Of a stretch of 54,309 nucleotides of DNA, positions 19,713 to 28,648 are shown piece after piece. The notes beneath the pieces were generated by a model, which was not told the DNA's origin, searched no databases, and worked only from the letters and a program-made list of their open reading frames with translations. Source of the stretch: Bacillota bacterium (GTDB lineage Bacteria; Bacillota; Limnochordia; DTU087); assembly GCA_012518315.1 (NCBI GenBank), contig JAAYSL010000189.1:1-54309 (forward strand), read 5' to 3'. The position numbers and the translations under genes are program-made. Numbering within the stretch: the stretch's first letter is position 1; each line of letters starts with the position of its first letter.

Positions 19713-19811
19713 GTGTAGTTTTGTGCATAGTGCATAGGGACAGATGCTCCAGGCAAGACTACACATGTCCTTTATTGCCAAGCCAGGTAGTATCTCGAAA
19801 CATACTACCTG
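19713..19811. repeat. Two inverted repeats upstream of the glycosyltransferase gene
   Basis: CAGGTAGTAT (19784-19793) and ATACTACCTG (19802-19811) are perfect 10-bp arms around 8 bases. Just upstream, GTGTAGT (19713-19719) and ACTACAC (19758-19764) flank a tandem GTGCATA repeat. Neither hairpin is followed by a T-run. They could be operators or an mRNA leader structure for the glycosyltransferase operon. Confidence 0.45.
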
Positions 19812-19853
19812 TGGTATAGGGACAAATAGAAACAACTGCTTGGAGGCGGTCTT

Positions 19854-21302
19854 GTGAGGATTCTCATGCTGTCCTGGGAGTATCCCCCTCAGGTGGTGGG
19901 GGGATTGGGTCGGCACGTGGCAGATTTATCAGAGGCATTAGTGAAGCTCGGTGAAGAGGTGCATGTATTGACTCAAGATGCCCCTGGTGCTCCTTTGCTG
20001 GAGAACGTGAACGGGGTGCATGTCCACCGGCTGAAAATGTATGGCCCTGCCGGTCGGGACTTTGTCGAATCGGCCACCCACCTCAATTTGAACATGCTAG
20101 AAGTAGTGCTAGGACTGGTGCGCCAAGGCTATACTTTTGACCTTATTCACAGTCACGACTGGTTGGCGGCCTATGCCGGTAAGGCTCTAAAACATGGTCT
20201 TCTGCGTCCGCTGGTTGCCACCATCCATGCAACAGAGTTTGGACGCAACCATGGACTGCATAATGATTTGCAGCGGCAGATCAGCAATTTGGAATGGTGG
20301 CTTACCTATGAAGCTTGGAAAGTGATCTGCTGCAGTCAGTATATGAAGGGCGAGATCCAGTACATCTTCCAAGTGCCTACCGATAAGATACGGATGATAC
20401 CAAATGCTGTTAAGGCATCAGATTTCGCCATCCGAGACGCTTTTGATCGCTTGATATTTCGCAGGCGCTACGCGGCAGACAATGAACGAATCATCTACTA
20501 TGTTGGCCGGTTGGTTCATGAAAAGGGTGTTGACACCCTAATTGAAGCTGTTCCCCGGGTTTTGGCCAGGTTCCCCCAGGCCAAATTCGTTATTGCAGGC
20601 AAAGGACCGGCGGAGTTTGCTCTAAGGGAACGGGCCCACCGGCTTGGAGTTAGCCAGAGGATATATTTTGCCGGGTTTGTCGATGACCTAACCCGTAACC
20701 GCTTATATGCCTGTAGTGATGTGGCGGTGGTTCCCAGCCTTTATGAGCCCTTCGGCATTGTGGCATTGGAGGCTATGGCCGCGGGAGTACCGGTTGTCGT
20801 CTCTGATACCGGTGGTCTCTCAGAGGTGGTTCGCCATGCCGAAAATGGCCTTAGGGCCTATCCGGGTAATCCCGAGTCACTAGCTGACAATATCCTTGCC
20901 TATCTGAAGTCTCCTCGGTATGCTGGATATATTGAGGAACAGGCGGCTAGGGAAGTGCGGGAGAAATACAACTGGTCTCTAGTTGCCCGCAAGACTTTGG
21001 AAGTCTATGAAGCAGTGCTGGACGAATTTGAAGCGAGTCCCTGGGCAAAGTTGGGCCGGTTTCCTGTCGATGGTATTTTGGCTCAGACTCGACTGACAAC
21101 TCCAGGTGCCCAGACGCGCTATCAAGAAACCGGTTCTGCTGCCTACTTGCAGCGGGATCTGTGGGAAGAAAATCGTCAGTCAGTCGGTAATCGCTATTTA
21201 CACCCCGGAGCGGAGTCCTTGGGAGTTTCGGGAAAAACCAGCCGGAGTCAGGCCGGCCCGGATGAGCACCTAAAGGATGTAAGGGAGGGTAGCTTGTCAT
21301 GA
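19854..21302 (+). CDS. GT4-type glycosyltransferase (glycogen-synthase-like)
   Basis: This is a two-Rossmann-domain (GT-B) retaining glycosyltransferase of 482 residues. The N-terminal half starts [21 protein letters not shown], a form shared by GT4/GT5 glycogen synthases. The C-terminal half has [16 protein letters not shown] and the nucleotide-sugar motif [18 protein letters not shown]. The last ~80 residues look like a low-complexity tail beyond the fold. GTG 19854 follows GGAGG at proper spacing. The stop overlaps the next gene (ATGA). The GH57 branching enzyme nearby favours alpha-glucan synthesis, but a CotSA-like coat glycosyltransferase is also possible. Confidence 0.82.
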   Translation: MRILMLSWEYPPQVVGGLGRHVADLSEALVKLGEEVHVLTQDAPGAPLLENVNGVHVHRLKMYGPAGRDFVESATHLNLNMLEVVLGLVRQGYTFDLIHSHDWLAAYAGKALKHGLLRPLVATIHATEFGRNHGLHNDLQRQISNLEWWLTYEAWKVICCSQYMKGEIQYIFQVPTDKIRMIPNAVKASDFAIRDAFDRLIFRRRYAADNERIIYYVGRLVHEKGVDTLIEAVPRVLARFPQAKFVIAGKGPAEFALRERAHRLGVSQRIYFAGFVDDLTRNRLYACSDVAVVPSLYEPFGIVALEAMAAGVPVVVSDTGGLSEVVRHAENGLRAYPGNPESLADNILAYLKSPRYAGYIEEQAAREVREKYNWSLVARKTLEVYEAVLDEFEASPWAKLGRFPVDGILAQTRLTTPGAQTRYQETGSAAYLQRDLWEENRQSVGNRYLHPGAESLGVSGKTSRSQAGPDEHLKDVREGSLS

Positions 21303-23782
21303 AGGCTGTGATTATGGCTGGTGGGCAGGGTAGTCGGCTAAGACCTTTGACTTGTGATCTCCCCAAACCAATGGTGCCGGTGGCCAACCGTCCAATGATG
21401 GAGTATATTGTCGGGTTGCTTTGTCATCATGGTCTTAGGGATATTGCCGTAACCACCTGCTATCTGCCAGAGGAAATTGAGGACTATTTCGGTGATGGGG
21501 CGGCATGGGGTGCTAAGCTGCGATACTTTATCGAGGATCAGCCTCTAGGTACAGCTGGGAGCGTAAAAAACGCGTCTGGCTACCTAGATGAGACCTTCCT
21601 TGTGATCTCAGGTGATTGCTTGACTGATTTTGACCTACACGGGGCTATAGGTTTCCATCGAGAAAAGGGGGCGTTGGCCACTCTAGTTCTGACTCGGGTT
21701 ACCTCACCTTTGGAGTACGGAGTAGTCTTTACCAATCAAGCTGGCGAGATCGAACGCTTTTTAGAGAAGCCTAGCTGGGGTGAAGTCTTCAGTGATACGG
21801 TCAATACTGGCATCTATATTCTAGAACCTGAGGTACTAGCCATGATTCCCCCTGGTGCCAGATTTGATTTTAGCCGTGACCTATTTCCCCAGCTGTTGGA
21901 AAATGAGCAGCCATTATATGGTTATGTTGCCGATGGCTATTGGTCAGATATCGGTAACCTTGAGCAGTACGTCGAGTCCCACCTAGATCTTCTGGCCGGA
22001 AAGGTAAGGGCGGCCCTACCAGGGAGCATGGATGCCAATAATTCCGGGATCTGGATGGGAAAAGGGGTCTGGGTTCATCCAGAGGCGATCCTAGAGCCAC
22101 CGGTGGTTTTAGGCAAGATGTGTCGCGTAGAAAAGGGAGCAGTAATAGGTCCTTATAGCATATTGGGCCCTGGCACAGTTATTGGTGCATCTAGCTCTAT
22201 CCGCCGATCTATCTTATGGAAGAATGTGCATGTAGGGACAGGGGCAGAGATCAGGGGAGCGGTGCTTTGTGATCAGGTGGTGGCTAGAGGCAAAGCCAGG
22301 GTATTTGAAGGTGTGGTTGTCGGTCACCGAAGTACCTTGGGCGCATCTAGCACCATCCGCCCCGGGGTCAAGATTTGGCCTCACAAAGTAGTGGATCGCA
22401 ATTCTATAGTAAATCATGATGTAGTATGGGCTGGTACCTGTTCCCGGGTACTCTTTGGCAACACCGGTATTACTGGCCTGGCAAATCTGGAGATTAGTCC
22501 AGAGTTTGCCACCAGGGTAGGGACGAGTCTTGGGGCATTACAGGAAGCCCGCCAAAGTGTTTTGGTGGCCGCGGATGGTTGGGGTGCATCCCGGATGGTG
22601 AAACGGGCACTTACAGCTGGCATCCTCTCCAGTGGGGCAAATGCGGTGGATATTGGCTCAACCACTCTGCCGGTGGCCCGGTTCACTACGGTGTTGACTG
22701 CCTCTGTTGCCGGTGTCTATGTGCGTCAGGGACGCCAATTGCCCGATCATGTGGAGATTCAGATTCTAGATGGGGCAGGCTTCCCCTTTAGTCGCAGCCA
22801 GGAGCGGGCAATTGAAAACCACTTTTCCAGAGGTGATTTTCGCCGGGTGGAAGGTGGGGAAGTGGGTAAGACCCAATTTGCCGCGGGAGCGAATCAAGCA
22901 TATCTAAAGGCTTTAGGCCAAAAGTATGGCCAGAGCCTACTGGGCAGTCGGCAACTAGCGGTGGTAGTTGGTTATACATCATCGGCCCTAAGAAGTCTCT
23001 TGCCGGCGCTATTAGGTCAGCTTGGGTGCCGGGTGATTGATCTTGATCTAGATAGGAAACCGGGTGCCACACCCAATTCTGTCATGTATCAACGGGGTCT
23101 TTACATAGACAAGTTAGCAGAGGCAGTGGTGGAAAACCGGGGAGCTTTGGGATTGTTGGTAGATGGTAGTGGTGAAACAGCCGTTATTCTTGATGATCAA
23201 GGTAAGGCGGTGCCTGAAAATAGCCATTGGCCCCTAATTACCTGGGCTTTGGCTGTGTCTGGTAAAGATGGAGGTGGGTTCTGGGCAGTCCCTACGACAG
23301 CCTCTAGAACGGTTGATCATCTTGCTACGAAATATGACCGAAAAGTACTGCGCACTCCCAACAACACCCGAGCGGTACTTCAGGCGGTAGGCGGCAAAGC
23401 CAAGGAAGATCACACCTTGCTTCACCCGGCCTTTGATGCCCTTTCTTTTGTGGCGGCCCTGCTTGGGCTCATTGCCCGGGAGCGACAATACCTTTCCAGT
23501 TTGACCATGGCTTTGCCTACTTCAGGTAGACGGCAGGTAGAAGTGCCTTGCACTTGGCAGGCAAAAGGTAGAGTCATGCACTCATTGCTAGAGAGTACAG
23601 TAAATCACCAACGGGATCTTGTCGATGGGATCAAGGTCTTTCATGACGAAGGGTGGGCTTTGGTCTTGCCGGACGGGGAAGACCCACTAATACGGGTTTA
23701 CGCGGAAGCTGGTACAGAGGAAGAAGCTGATGCTTTGACTCAAATCTATATGAGCCAGATCAGTGATATCACGAACATCTAA
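21299..23782 (+). CDS. NDP-sugar pyrophosphorylase fused to a degenerate phosphomannomutase-like domain
   Basis: The 827-residue protein has three parts. Residues 1-235 are a nucleotidyltransferase ([21 protein letters not shown], with SGDCLTDFD), likely mannose-1-P guanylyltransferase or glucose-1-P nucleotidyltransferase. Residues ~250-370 are left-handed beta-helix repeats. Residues ~390-827 resemble phosphomannomutase, but the phosphoserine TASHNP motif is absent (the region reads [12 protein letters not shown]) and the metal loop DGDGDR is replaced by DGSGET. Mutase activity is therefore doubtful, and the domain may be regulatory. It overlaps the upstream glycosyltransferase start-stop and ends in a 4-base convergent overlap with the GH57 gene. 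Confidence 0.85.
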   Translation: MKAVIMAGGQGSRLRPLTCDLPKPMVPVANRPMMEYIVGLLCHHGLRDIAVTTCYLPEEIEDYFGDGAAWGAKLRYFIEDQPLGTAGSVKNASGYLDETFLVISGDCLTDFDLHGAIGFHREKGALATLVLTRVTSPLEYGVVFTNQAGEIERFLEKPSWGEVFSDTVNTGIYILEPEVLAMIPPGARFDFSRDLFPQLLENEQPLYGYVADGYWSDIGNLEQYVESHLDLLAGKVRAALPGSMDANNSGIWMGKGVWVHPEAILEPPVVLGKMCRVEKGAVIGPYSILGPGTVIGASSSIRRSILWKNVHVGTGAEIRGAVLCDQVVARGKARVFEGVVVGHRSTLGASSTIRPGVKIWPHKVVDRNSIVNHDVVWAGTCSRVLFGNTGITGLANLEISPEFATRVGTSLGALQEARQSVLVAADGWGASRMVKRALTAGILSSGANAVDIGSTTLPVARFTTVLTASVAGVYVRQGRQLPDHVEIQILDGAGFPFSRSQERAIENHFSRGDFRRVEGGEVGKTQFAAGANQAYLKALGQKYGQSLLGSRQLAVVVGYTSSALRSLLPALLGQLGCRVIDLDLDRKPGATPNSVMYQRGLYIDKLAEAVVENRGALGLLVDGSGETAVILDDQGKAVPENSHWPLITWALAVSGKDGGGFWAVPTTASRTVDHLATKYDRKVLRTPNNTRAVLQAVGGKAKEDHTLLHPAFDALSFVAALLGLIARERQYLSSLTMALPTSGRRQVEVPCTWQAKGRVMHSLLESTVNHQRDLVDGIKVFHDEGWALVLPDGEDPLIRVYAEAGTEEEADALTQIYMSQISDITNI

Positions 23783-25401
23783 CATTCTCCCACGGCTTGG
23801 GCCACATTGGCCCTTTTTATCTCGCCTGCATAGATTCGAAAATCCAGCCAGGGAAAGATATTGTGCTCCTCTTCCTGCTCCTTAAGCCACCGAATATCAA
23901 TGCGGTTTTCTGTAATCTGATGATAAAGCTCGATGAAATTGGAGATGTGCTCCCGGGTGCGGCGCTGGGCGTATTCCACCATGGTGCCGGTCTTCATGAT
24001 AAAGGCCCAATCACTAGCTTGTGCCAAGAGCAGTTCCCTGGCGGCTTGGTTTAATGCCCTTTCTAGATGGCCATCGGCGTGCCTGTATCGGTTGGCCAAT
24101 TGCACCATTCTGTCTGCCGCCCTATGTAGGTGCCGATAAATCCAATCATTACTGCCATCTAGCCACACCTCATGATATCCGCCATTTCCCCAGCTTGACT
24201 CAGAGGGCATACTGATCTGGTTTGAAGGGTATTGTTGCAGGTATTCGGTGGGTGTGATCATGGCAAACACCTCTTGATCGTAGGCGGCTTTTCTAAACAA
24301 GTAATCTAGCCATTGGGGTCCTTCGTACCACCAATGACCAAAGAGTTCCGCATCATAGGGAGCGATGATAAGGGGAGGTCGATCCATCCTGGCTGCAAGA
24401 AACTGAGCCTGCAGTTCCCGGTTAAACATGAAATTCCCCGCATGTTCTGCCGCCCGGATCTGGGCGATGCCAGGATCATAGATCTCCTTATGATTGCCCT
24501 TGCCACTGATTCTATAATACTTAATCCCAGTGAATCCTCGGATGCCGGCTATCAGGTATGGCTTGATGTAATCATAATCTAGGTCAAAGCCGATATCCCG
24601 GTAAAAATCCCTATAGAAGAAGTCTCCTGGATATCCTTCGGAAGCGCTCCAGACTTGCTTAGAGGACTCCCAGTCCCTACCAAAGGCTGCCACCATTGCC
24701 GGTGTATAGATGGGTGCGTAGACCGAGTAGCGGGGGCGTGGCTGGGCGTGGATAATGCCATGGGAATCTGTAATCACATAGCGAATCCCGTATGCCCCGA
24801 GGATTTCATCTATGCCGGGGGTGAAGGCACACTCTGGCAGCCAAAAACCGCTGGGTTCTTTGGCAAAGAAGTGCCGATAAGTCTCAACTCCTAGGGCAAT
24901 CTGTGCTTCTACAGCCTTTGGGTTGATGTAAAGAAGCGGCAAATAGCCATGGGTGGCTGCAGAAGCGATAATCTCCAGGGAGCCGGTCTTCTCCAATGCA
25001 ATAAAGCGATCCAGTAAGCGATAATGGCAATCCTCAAAAGTCTGCCGAGCTCTTTGAAACTGCCGAAGGTACTGAACTGCCATGGTTTGGAGCCCCGGCA
25101 TAAAGCGGGTGCGCTGCACTTCTTTTTCCGCTAGTTCACAAAGCTTCGTAATGTGTCGGTGATACCGTTCCTGTAGGAACCCATCGGCCAGCATCGATGC
25201 CAAGGTCGGTGTGATGGACATAGTCAATCGAAACGGCACATTATCTCTAAGCAGCCCATCCATCACTTCGATGATGGGGATATAAGTCTCTGTTATGGCC
25301 TCCATCAGCCATAGCTCTTCCAGGCACTCCGGTGTTTTTGGGTGGCGCACATAAGGAAGATGAGCATGGAGGACAATCGATACATAGCCGACCTTAGACA
25401 A
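23779..25401 (-). CDS. GH57 family 1,4-alpha-glucan branching enzyme
   Basis: This is a GH57 glycosidase of 540 residues. [10 protein letters not shown] near the N-terminus is typical of the family's branching enzymes. The likely nucleophile is E190 in GFWLPECAF and the acid/base D350 in [12 protein letters not shown], close to positions in characterised archaeal and Thermus enzymes. A DUF1957-type helical C-terminal domain follows. It transfers alpha-1,4 chains to alpha-1,6 positions in glycogen-like polymers. Start is TTG 25401 behind AAGGAG. It lies 13 bases after the DUF4912 gene on the same strand, suggesting one operon. Confidence 0.92.
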   Translation of the reverse strand: MSKVGYVSIVLHAHLPYVRHPKTPECLEELWLMEAITETYIPIIEVMDGLLRDNVPFRLTMSITPTLASMLADGFLQERYHRHITKLCELAEKEVQRTRFMPGLQTMAVQYLRQFQRARQTFEDCHYRLLDRFIALEKTGSLEIIASAATHGYLPLLYINPKAVEAQIALGVETYRHFFAKEPSGFWLPECAFTPGIDEILGAYGIRYVITDSHGIIHAQPRPRYSVYAPIYTPAMVAAFGRDWESSKQVWSASEGYPGDFFYRDFYRDIGFDLDYDYIKPYLIAGIRGFTGIKYYRISGKGNHKEIYDPGIAQIRAAEHAGNFMFNRELQAQFLAARMDRPPLIIAPYDAELFGHWWYEGPQWLDYLFRKAAYDQEVFAMITPTEYLQQYPSNQISMPSESSWGNGGYHEVWLDGSNDWIYRHLHRAADRMVQLANRYRHADGHLERALNQAARELLLAQASDWAFIMKTGTMVEYAQRRTREHISNFIELYHQITENRIDIRWLKEQEEEHNIFPWLDFRIYAGEIKRANVAQAVGEC

Positions 25402-25414
25402 GTGTATGCTCCTT

Positions 25415-26386
25415 TCAGGATTGCCTTTCTGAACTTCTTGTTTGTCTAGTGACTAGAAGTGCAATAGACCGTTCCTTTTGATCCGGGGAAATCGCTTTCA
25501 CCGGCAACGAAATGATGCCATCAGGTAAGGCAAACCGCAAGGTGAAGTTCCCGCCTGGATCTACGTTAATGGTCTCATCACCTATAGTTACCACACTACC
25601 AGGAGTAGTTTGGCCGTAGAGAATCACCTCTGTTTGCACCTCTAGAAAGAAGGGGGCTTCATATGTAACTTGACCCGGGGCTTCTTCTATGGGCCTTGCA
25701 GCTTGAAAACTCGCACCCATAGGGCTAAAGATGCCGGGGCTGGTGGGATAGCCCCCCAAGGCAGCAAGATGGCTCTCTCGGCGTCTTTGCCATTCCATGG
25801 GGCTATGGCCCGGTTCTGGGTGCTGGGAAAGCCAATAGAATTCCTCTACAGTCAGCCATTTTTCGTCGACCAACGGACTCGTGGTTCCCCTGGGTGTGGC
25901 AATGATATTGGATCGGGTGATCTCCCGGAAGACCCCATGGGGTGTACGGATGCCAATACCTACTTGAAAGGAGCCTCCCAGTTTACCGGTATGAATGTGC
26001 CATGCTCGGCTATACGGTTGGACAGTCACATCGAAATGCCCCAAGGGCCTTTTACTACTTGGGTCCAAATCATATACCCGAAGCATGATCTGGCACTGGT
26101 CATCCCTGAGCGTTTGCCGAGCGTGGGCCCAAGCCTTTGGTGTGATCTCCCAATAGGCATAAACCCAAGTTGGATCCCGTGCCATAAGTATAATATAGTC
26201 TTCCCCATACCCACTTGGTAGTTCCCGATGTGATACGGGACATGCAGGCGTGGGCGAGGTCTCATGCATGAGATGATCTGGCCAGATATCACTTAAGGGA
26301 GGACCAATTGTCTCCATGCCTGCTGCAGGTGTTTCGGCAGCGTTTCCTCCTTGAGGAGATCGTCCCTCCATGGCTAGTTCCCTCAA
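25415..26386 (-). CDS. DUF4912 domain protein
   Basis: This 323-residue protein contains a DUF4912 domain (~60-195: YIILMARDPTWVYAYWEI, then LRVYDL), often found next to GH57 genes. The C-terminal part (~235-315) has a small beta-rich segment with GDETINVDPGGNFTLRFALPDG, resembling an Ig-like or carbohydrate-binding fold. The ORF track uses a TTG at 26413 with no ribosome site. A textbook AGGAGGTG lies inside that extension, eight bases before TTG 26386, so I moved the start there. Function is unknown; an accessory role in alpha-glucan synthesis is inferred from position only. Confidence 0.82.
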   Translation of the reverse strand: MRELAMEGRSPQGGNAAETPAAGMETIGPPLSDIWPDHLMHETSPTPACPVSHRELPSGYGEDYIILMARDPTWVYAYWEITPKAWAHARQTLRDDQCQIMLRVYDLDPSSKRPLGHFDVTVQPYSRAWHIHTGKLGGSFQVGIGIRTPHGVFREITRSNIIATPRGTTSPLVDEKWLTVEEFYWLSQHPEPGHSPMEWQRRRESHLAALGGYPTSPGIFSPMGASFQAARPIEEAPGQVTYEAPFFLEVQTEVILYGQTTPGSVVTIGDETINVDPGGNFTLRFALPDGIISLPVKAISPDQKERSIALLVTRQTRSSERQS

Positions 26387-26425
26387 TGATGGCACCTCCT
26401 GCCCATCCGACAACCGGCGGGTGTG

Positions 26426-26452
26426 AATACTTTCTTAAGTATTTGCCGGCAA
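26426..26452. repeat. Adjacent palindromes upstream of the DUF4912-GH57 operon
   Basis: AATACTT and AAGTATT (26426-26443) form perfect 7-bp arms, directly followed by the 10-base palindrome TTGCCGGCAA (26443-26452). They sit in the 275-base divergent gap between the glucan operon and nagAB, where a shared operator would be placed. Confidence 0.45.
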
Positions 26453-26507
26453 GCAGGCATTTATGCGCCTCGATGCAGGATGGGTCGGATTAGCTTAGGA
26501 CAAAATG

Positions 26508-26590
26508 GGTGACTATGTCAGCCCACTAGGTGAATATGCTCAGCCACAAGGTGGAAGAACTGGGCAAACAAGGTGATTACGGTGCATAGA
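26508..26590. repeat. Imperfect ~21-bp direct repeats (GGTGA) upstream of nagA
   Basis: GGTGA or GGTGG recurs at 26508, 26529, 26550 and 26572. The first two units share most bases (GGTGACTATG..CAGCC and GGTGAATATG..CAGCC); later units are more diverged. The spacing equals two helical turns. Possible meanings are multiple binding sites for a regulator, or the worn terminal repeats of an IS21-type element. No transposase is present. Confidence 0.5.
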
Positions 26591-26661
26591 AGCGGTTATG
26601 ACTAGAAGGAAATAACTACTAAACTGGCGAAACGACAAGAAGGTGAGGGGGGGTTGTTAAC

Positions 26662-27828
26662 ATGTCCAAGGGAAGCATAATGATCACCAATGGACAGCTT
26701 GTTACTCCGTTTCAAGTGACCGAAGGGACTTTGGTCATCGAAGAGGGGATAATCACTTATGTAGGGCCTTTTGATGGTGCTCCCCGCGGCGTTTGGCCAG
26801 CATGGGATGCCCAGGGAGCCTATGTAACACCGGGACTCATCGACATCCACGTACATGGTGGGGGCGGTGGGGATGCTATGGACGGTGCAGTGACAGCCTT
26901 AGAGCACATGGGTCGGACATTTGCCCGCTTTGGGACCACTGGGTTCTTGCCCAGCACCGTTACCGCAAGTCACCAGGAAATACTAAAGGCAGTTGGTAGT
27001 GCAAAACAGGCCGCGGAGCAAGGAACCGGTGGTGCCCAAGTGCTTGGCGTGCACCTGGAAGGACCATATATTAATACTCTTAAAAAAGGTGCCCAAAATC
27101 CAGCACACGTTCGGCCGCCATCCCTCGGAGAGTTGGAGGAGATCTGGCAAAAGATCGGCCCCTTGCTAAGGCTTGTGACTTTGGCCCCGGAGATAGAGGG
27201 GGCCCCGGCGGCGATTAGGCAGCTAAGATCCTGGGGTGTTACCGTATCTATTGGTCATTCTGATGCTTCATATGACGAGGCCATGACAGCCCACCTCTGG
27301 GGGGCGAGTCACATTTGCCACACCTTTAATGGGATGCGGGGACTTCATCAAAGGGAACCAGGTGTGGTGGGGGCAGCTCTTAGCTGTGAAGGTTTTTCTG
27401 CTGAGCTGATTTGTGATGGCATCCACGTCCATCCTGCCGCGATGCAGCTACTCTTGCGTGCCAAAGGTCCGGACAAGATTGTTCTAGTGACTGACACGAT
27501 GCGGGCTATGGGTCTACCTGAGGGGCAGTACCAGCTAGGGGGGCTGGAGATTGAGGTTGTGGACGGGGCAGCCCGCCTTTCCACTGGAGAGCTGGCTGGT
27601 AGTACTTTGTCTATGGGTCAAGCAGTCAAGAACGCAATGGGTATGTTAGGTGCTTCCCTATCTGAGGCTATCCGCATGGCGTCCTTTAACCCGGCCCAAG
27701 TCATCAACATGAGCCATCGGAAAGGTAGCCTAACCGTGGGTAAAGATGGCGATGTAGCCATCTTTGATAAGAATCTAGAAACCCTACGAACCATCGTGGC
27801 CGGAGAAGTCGTTTATTCCAGAGAATAA
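26662..27828 (+). CDS. nagA: N-acetylglucosamine-6-phosphate deacetylase
   Basis: NagA removes acetate from GlcNAc-6-P in amino-sugar recycling and catabolism. It is an amidohydrolase of 388 residues with the metal-binding start PGLIDIHVHGGGGGDAMD, the HLEGPYI segment, IGHSDASYDEA and the catalytic aspartate region VTDTMRAMG. ATG 26662 follows GGTGAGGGGGGG. It is followed after 12 bases by nagB, its pathway partner. The sequence shows no phosphotransferase-system gene or NagR regulator nearby, so recycling of wall sugars is as likely as uptake. Confidence 0.95.
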   Translation: MSKGSIMITNGQLVTPFQVTEGTLVIEEGIITYVGPFDGAPRGVWPAWDAQGAYVTPGLIDIHVHGGGGGDAMDGAVTALEHMGRTFARFGTTGFLPSTVTASHQEILKAVGSAKQAAEQGTGGAQVLGVHLEGPYINTLKKGAQNPAHVRPPSLGELEEIWQKIGPLLRLVTLAPEIEGAPAAIRQLRSWGVTVSIGHSDASYDEAMTAHLWGASHICHTFNGMRGLHQREPGVVGAALSCEGFSAELICDGIHVHPAAMQLLLRAKGPDKIVLVTDTMRAMGLPEGQYQLGGLEIEVVDGAARLSTGELAGSTLSMGQAVKNAMGMLGASLSEAIRMASFNPAQVINMSHRKGSLTVGKDGDVAIFDKNLETLRTIVAGEVVYSRE

Positions 27829-27876
27829 CCATCACAGTAGTTGCAGTTGCACACTAGAAAGGGCAAGGTGATAGAT

Positions 27877-28608
27877 TTGCAGGTAAAGGTTGTTAAGAAC
27901 TATGCTGAAATGAGTAAGCTTGCGGCAGATATGGTGGCGGATTTGCTAAAAAGAAAACCCACCAGTGTTTTGGGGCTACCTACTGGCAGTACTCCCATCG
28001 GTCTTTATGAAGAGCTGGTAAAAAGGCACCAGGAAGGGCTGGATTTCTCAAAAGTGACCACCTTTAATCTGGATGAATATCAGGGTCTAGCGGCCGATCA
28101 CCCGGCCAGTTATCATTACTACATGGAGGAGCATCTGTTTAGGCACATCAATGTTCCTCGGGAAAAGATTAATATCCCTGATGGGGCTGCTGCCGATGCC
28201 ATAGAGGCCTGCCGGATGTATGAAGAAAAGATCGCCGGTGTAGGCGGAATTGATTTGATGATCCTAGGGATTGGCACCAATGGACATATCGGATTTAACG
28301 AGCCCAAGACACCCTTTGGTAGCACTACCAATCTGGTGAGTCTAGCCCCGGCCACCATCGAGGCAAATGCTCGGTTTTTCGAAAGGGAGGAAGATGTTCC
28401 CCAAAGGGCGCTTTCTATGGGGATTAAGAGCATTATGAACTGCCATAAGATCGTGCTCTTGGCCAATGGTGAGGCTAAGGCTAAGGCTATTGCGGCAGCC
28501 ATCCAGGGACCTGTGACCGAGGCATTGCCGGCTTCTGTCTTGCAGCTACATCCTGATTGTACTTTCATTGTGGATGAAGCAGCTGCTGGGGATCTTGACA
28601 ATGAGTAG
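27877..28608 (+). CDS. nagB: Glucosamine-6-phosphate deaminase
   Basis: NagB converts glucosamine-6-P to fructose-6-P and ammonia. Motifs GLPTGSTPIGLYEELV, TFNLDEYQGL and GIGTNGHIGFNEP are intact. The track starts at TTG 27841. The start at TTG 27877, after AAGGTG, gives QVKVVKNYAEMSKLAA, the normal family N-terminus, and 243 residues as in Bacillus. It forms an operon with nagA. The convergent yvcK gene ends 40 bases downstream. Confidence 0.95.
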   Translation: MQVKVVKNYAEMSKLAADMVADLLKRKPTSVLGLPTGSTPIGLYEELVKRHQEGLDFSKVTTFNLDEYQGLAADHPASYHYYMEEHLFRHINVPREKINIPDGAAADAIEACRMYEEKIAGVGGIDLMILGIGTNGHIGFNEPKTPFGSTTNLVSLAPATIEANARFFEREEDVPQRALSMGIKSIMNCHKIVLLANGEAKAKAIAAAIQGPVTEALPASVLQLHPDCTFIVDEAAAGDLDNE

Positions 28609-28648
28609 ATCCTCCGGTCCATGGTGAGCACGGAGTTACTTTTTTGGA

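Noticed and set aside
25670-26221. Plus-strand ORF of 183 codons antisense to the DUF4912 gene
   Set aside because: The DUF4912 frame has an ideal ribosome site, a recognised domain and operon context; the antisense frame has none.
26508-26590. GGTGA repeats as a CRISPR array
   Set aside because: Units are too short, diverged and without spacers; no cas genes.
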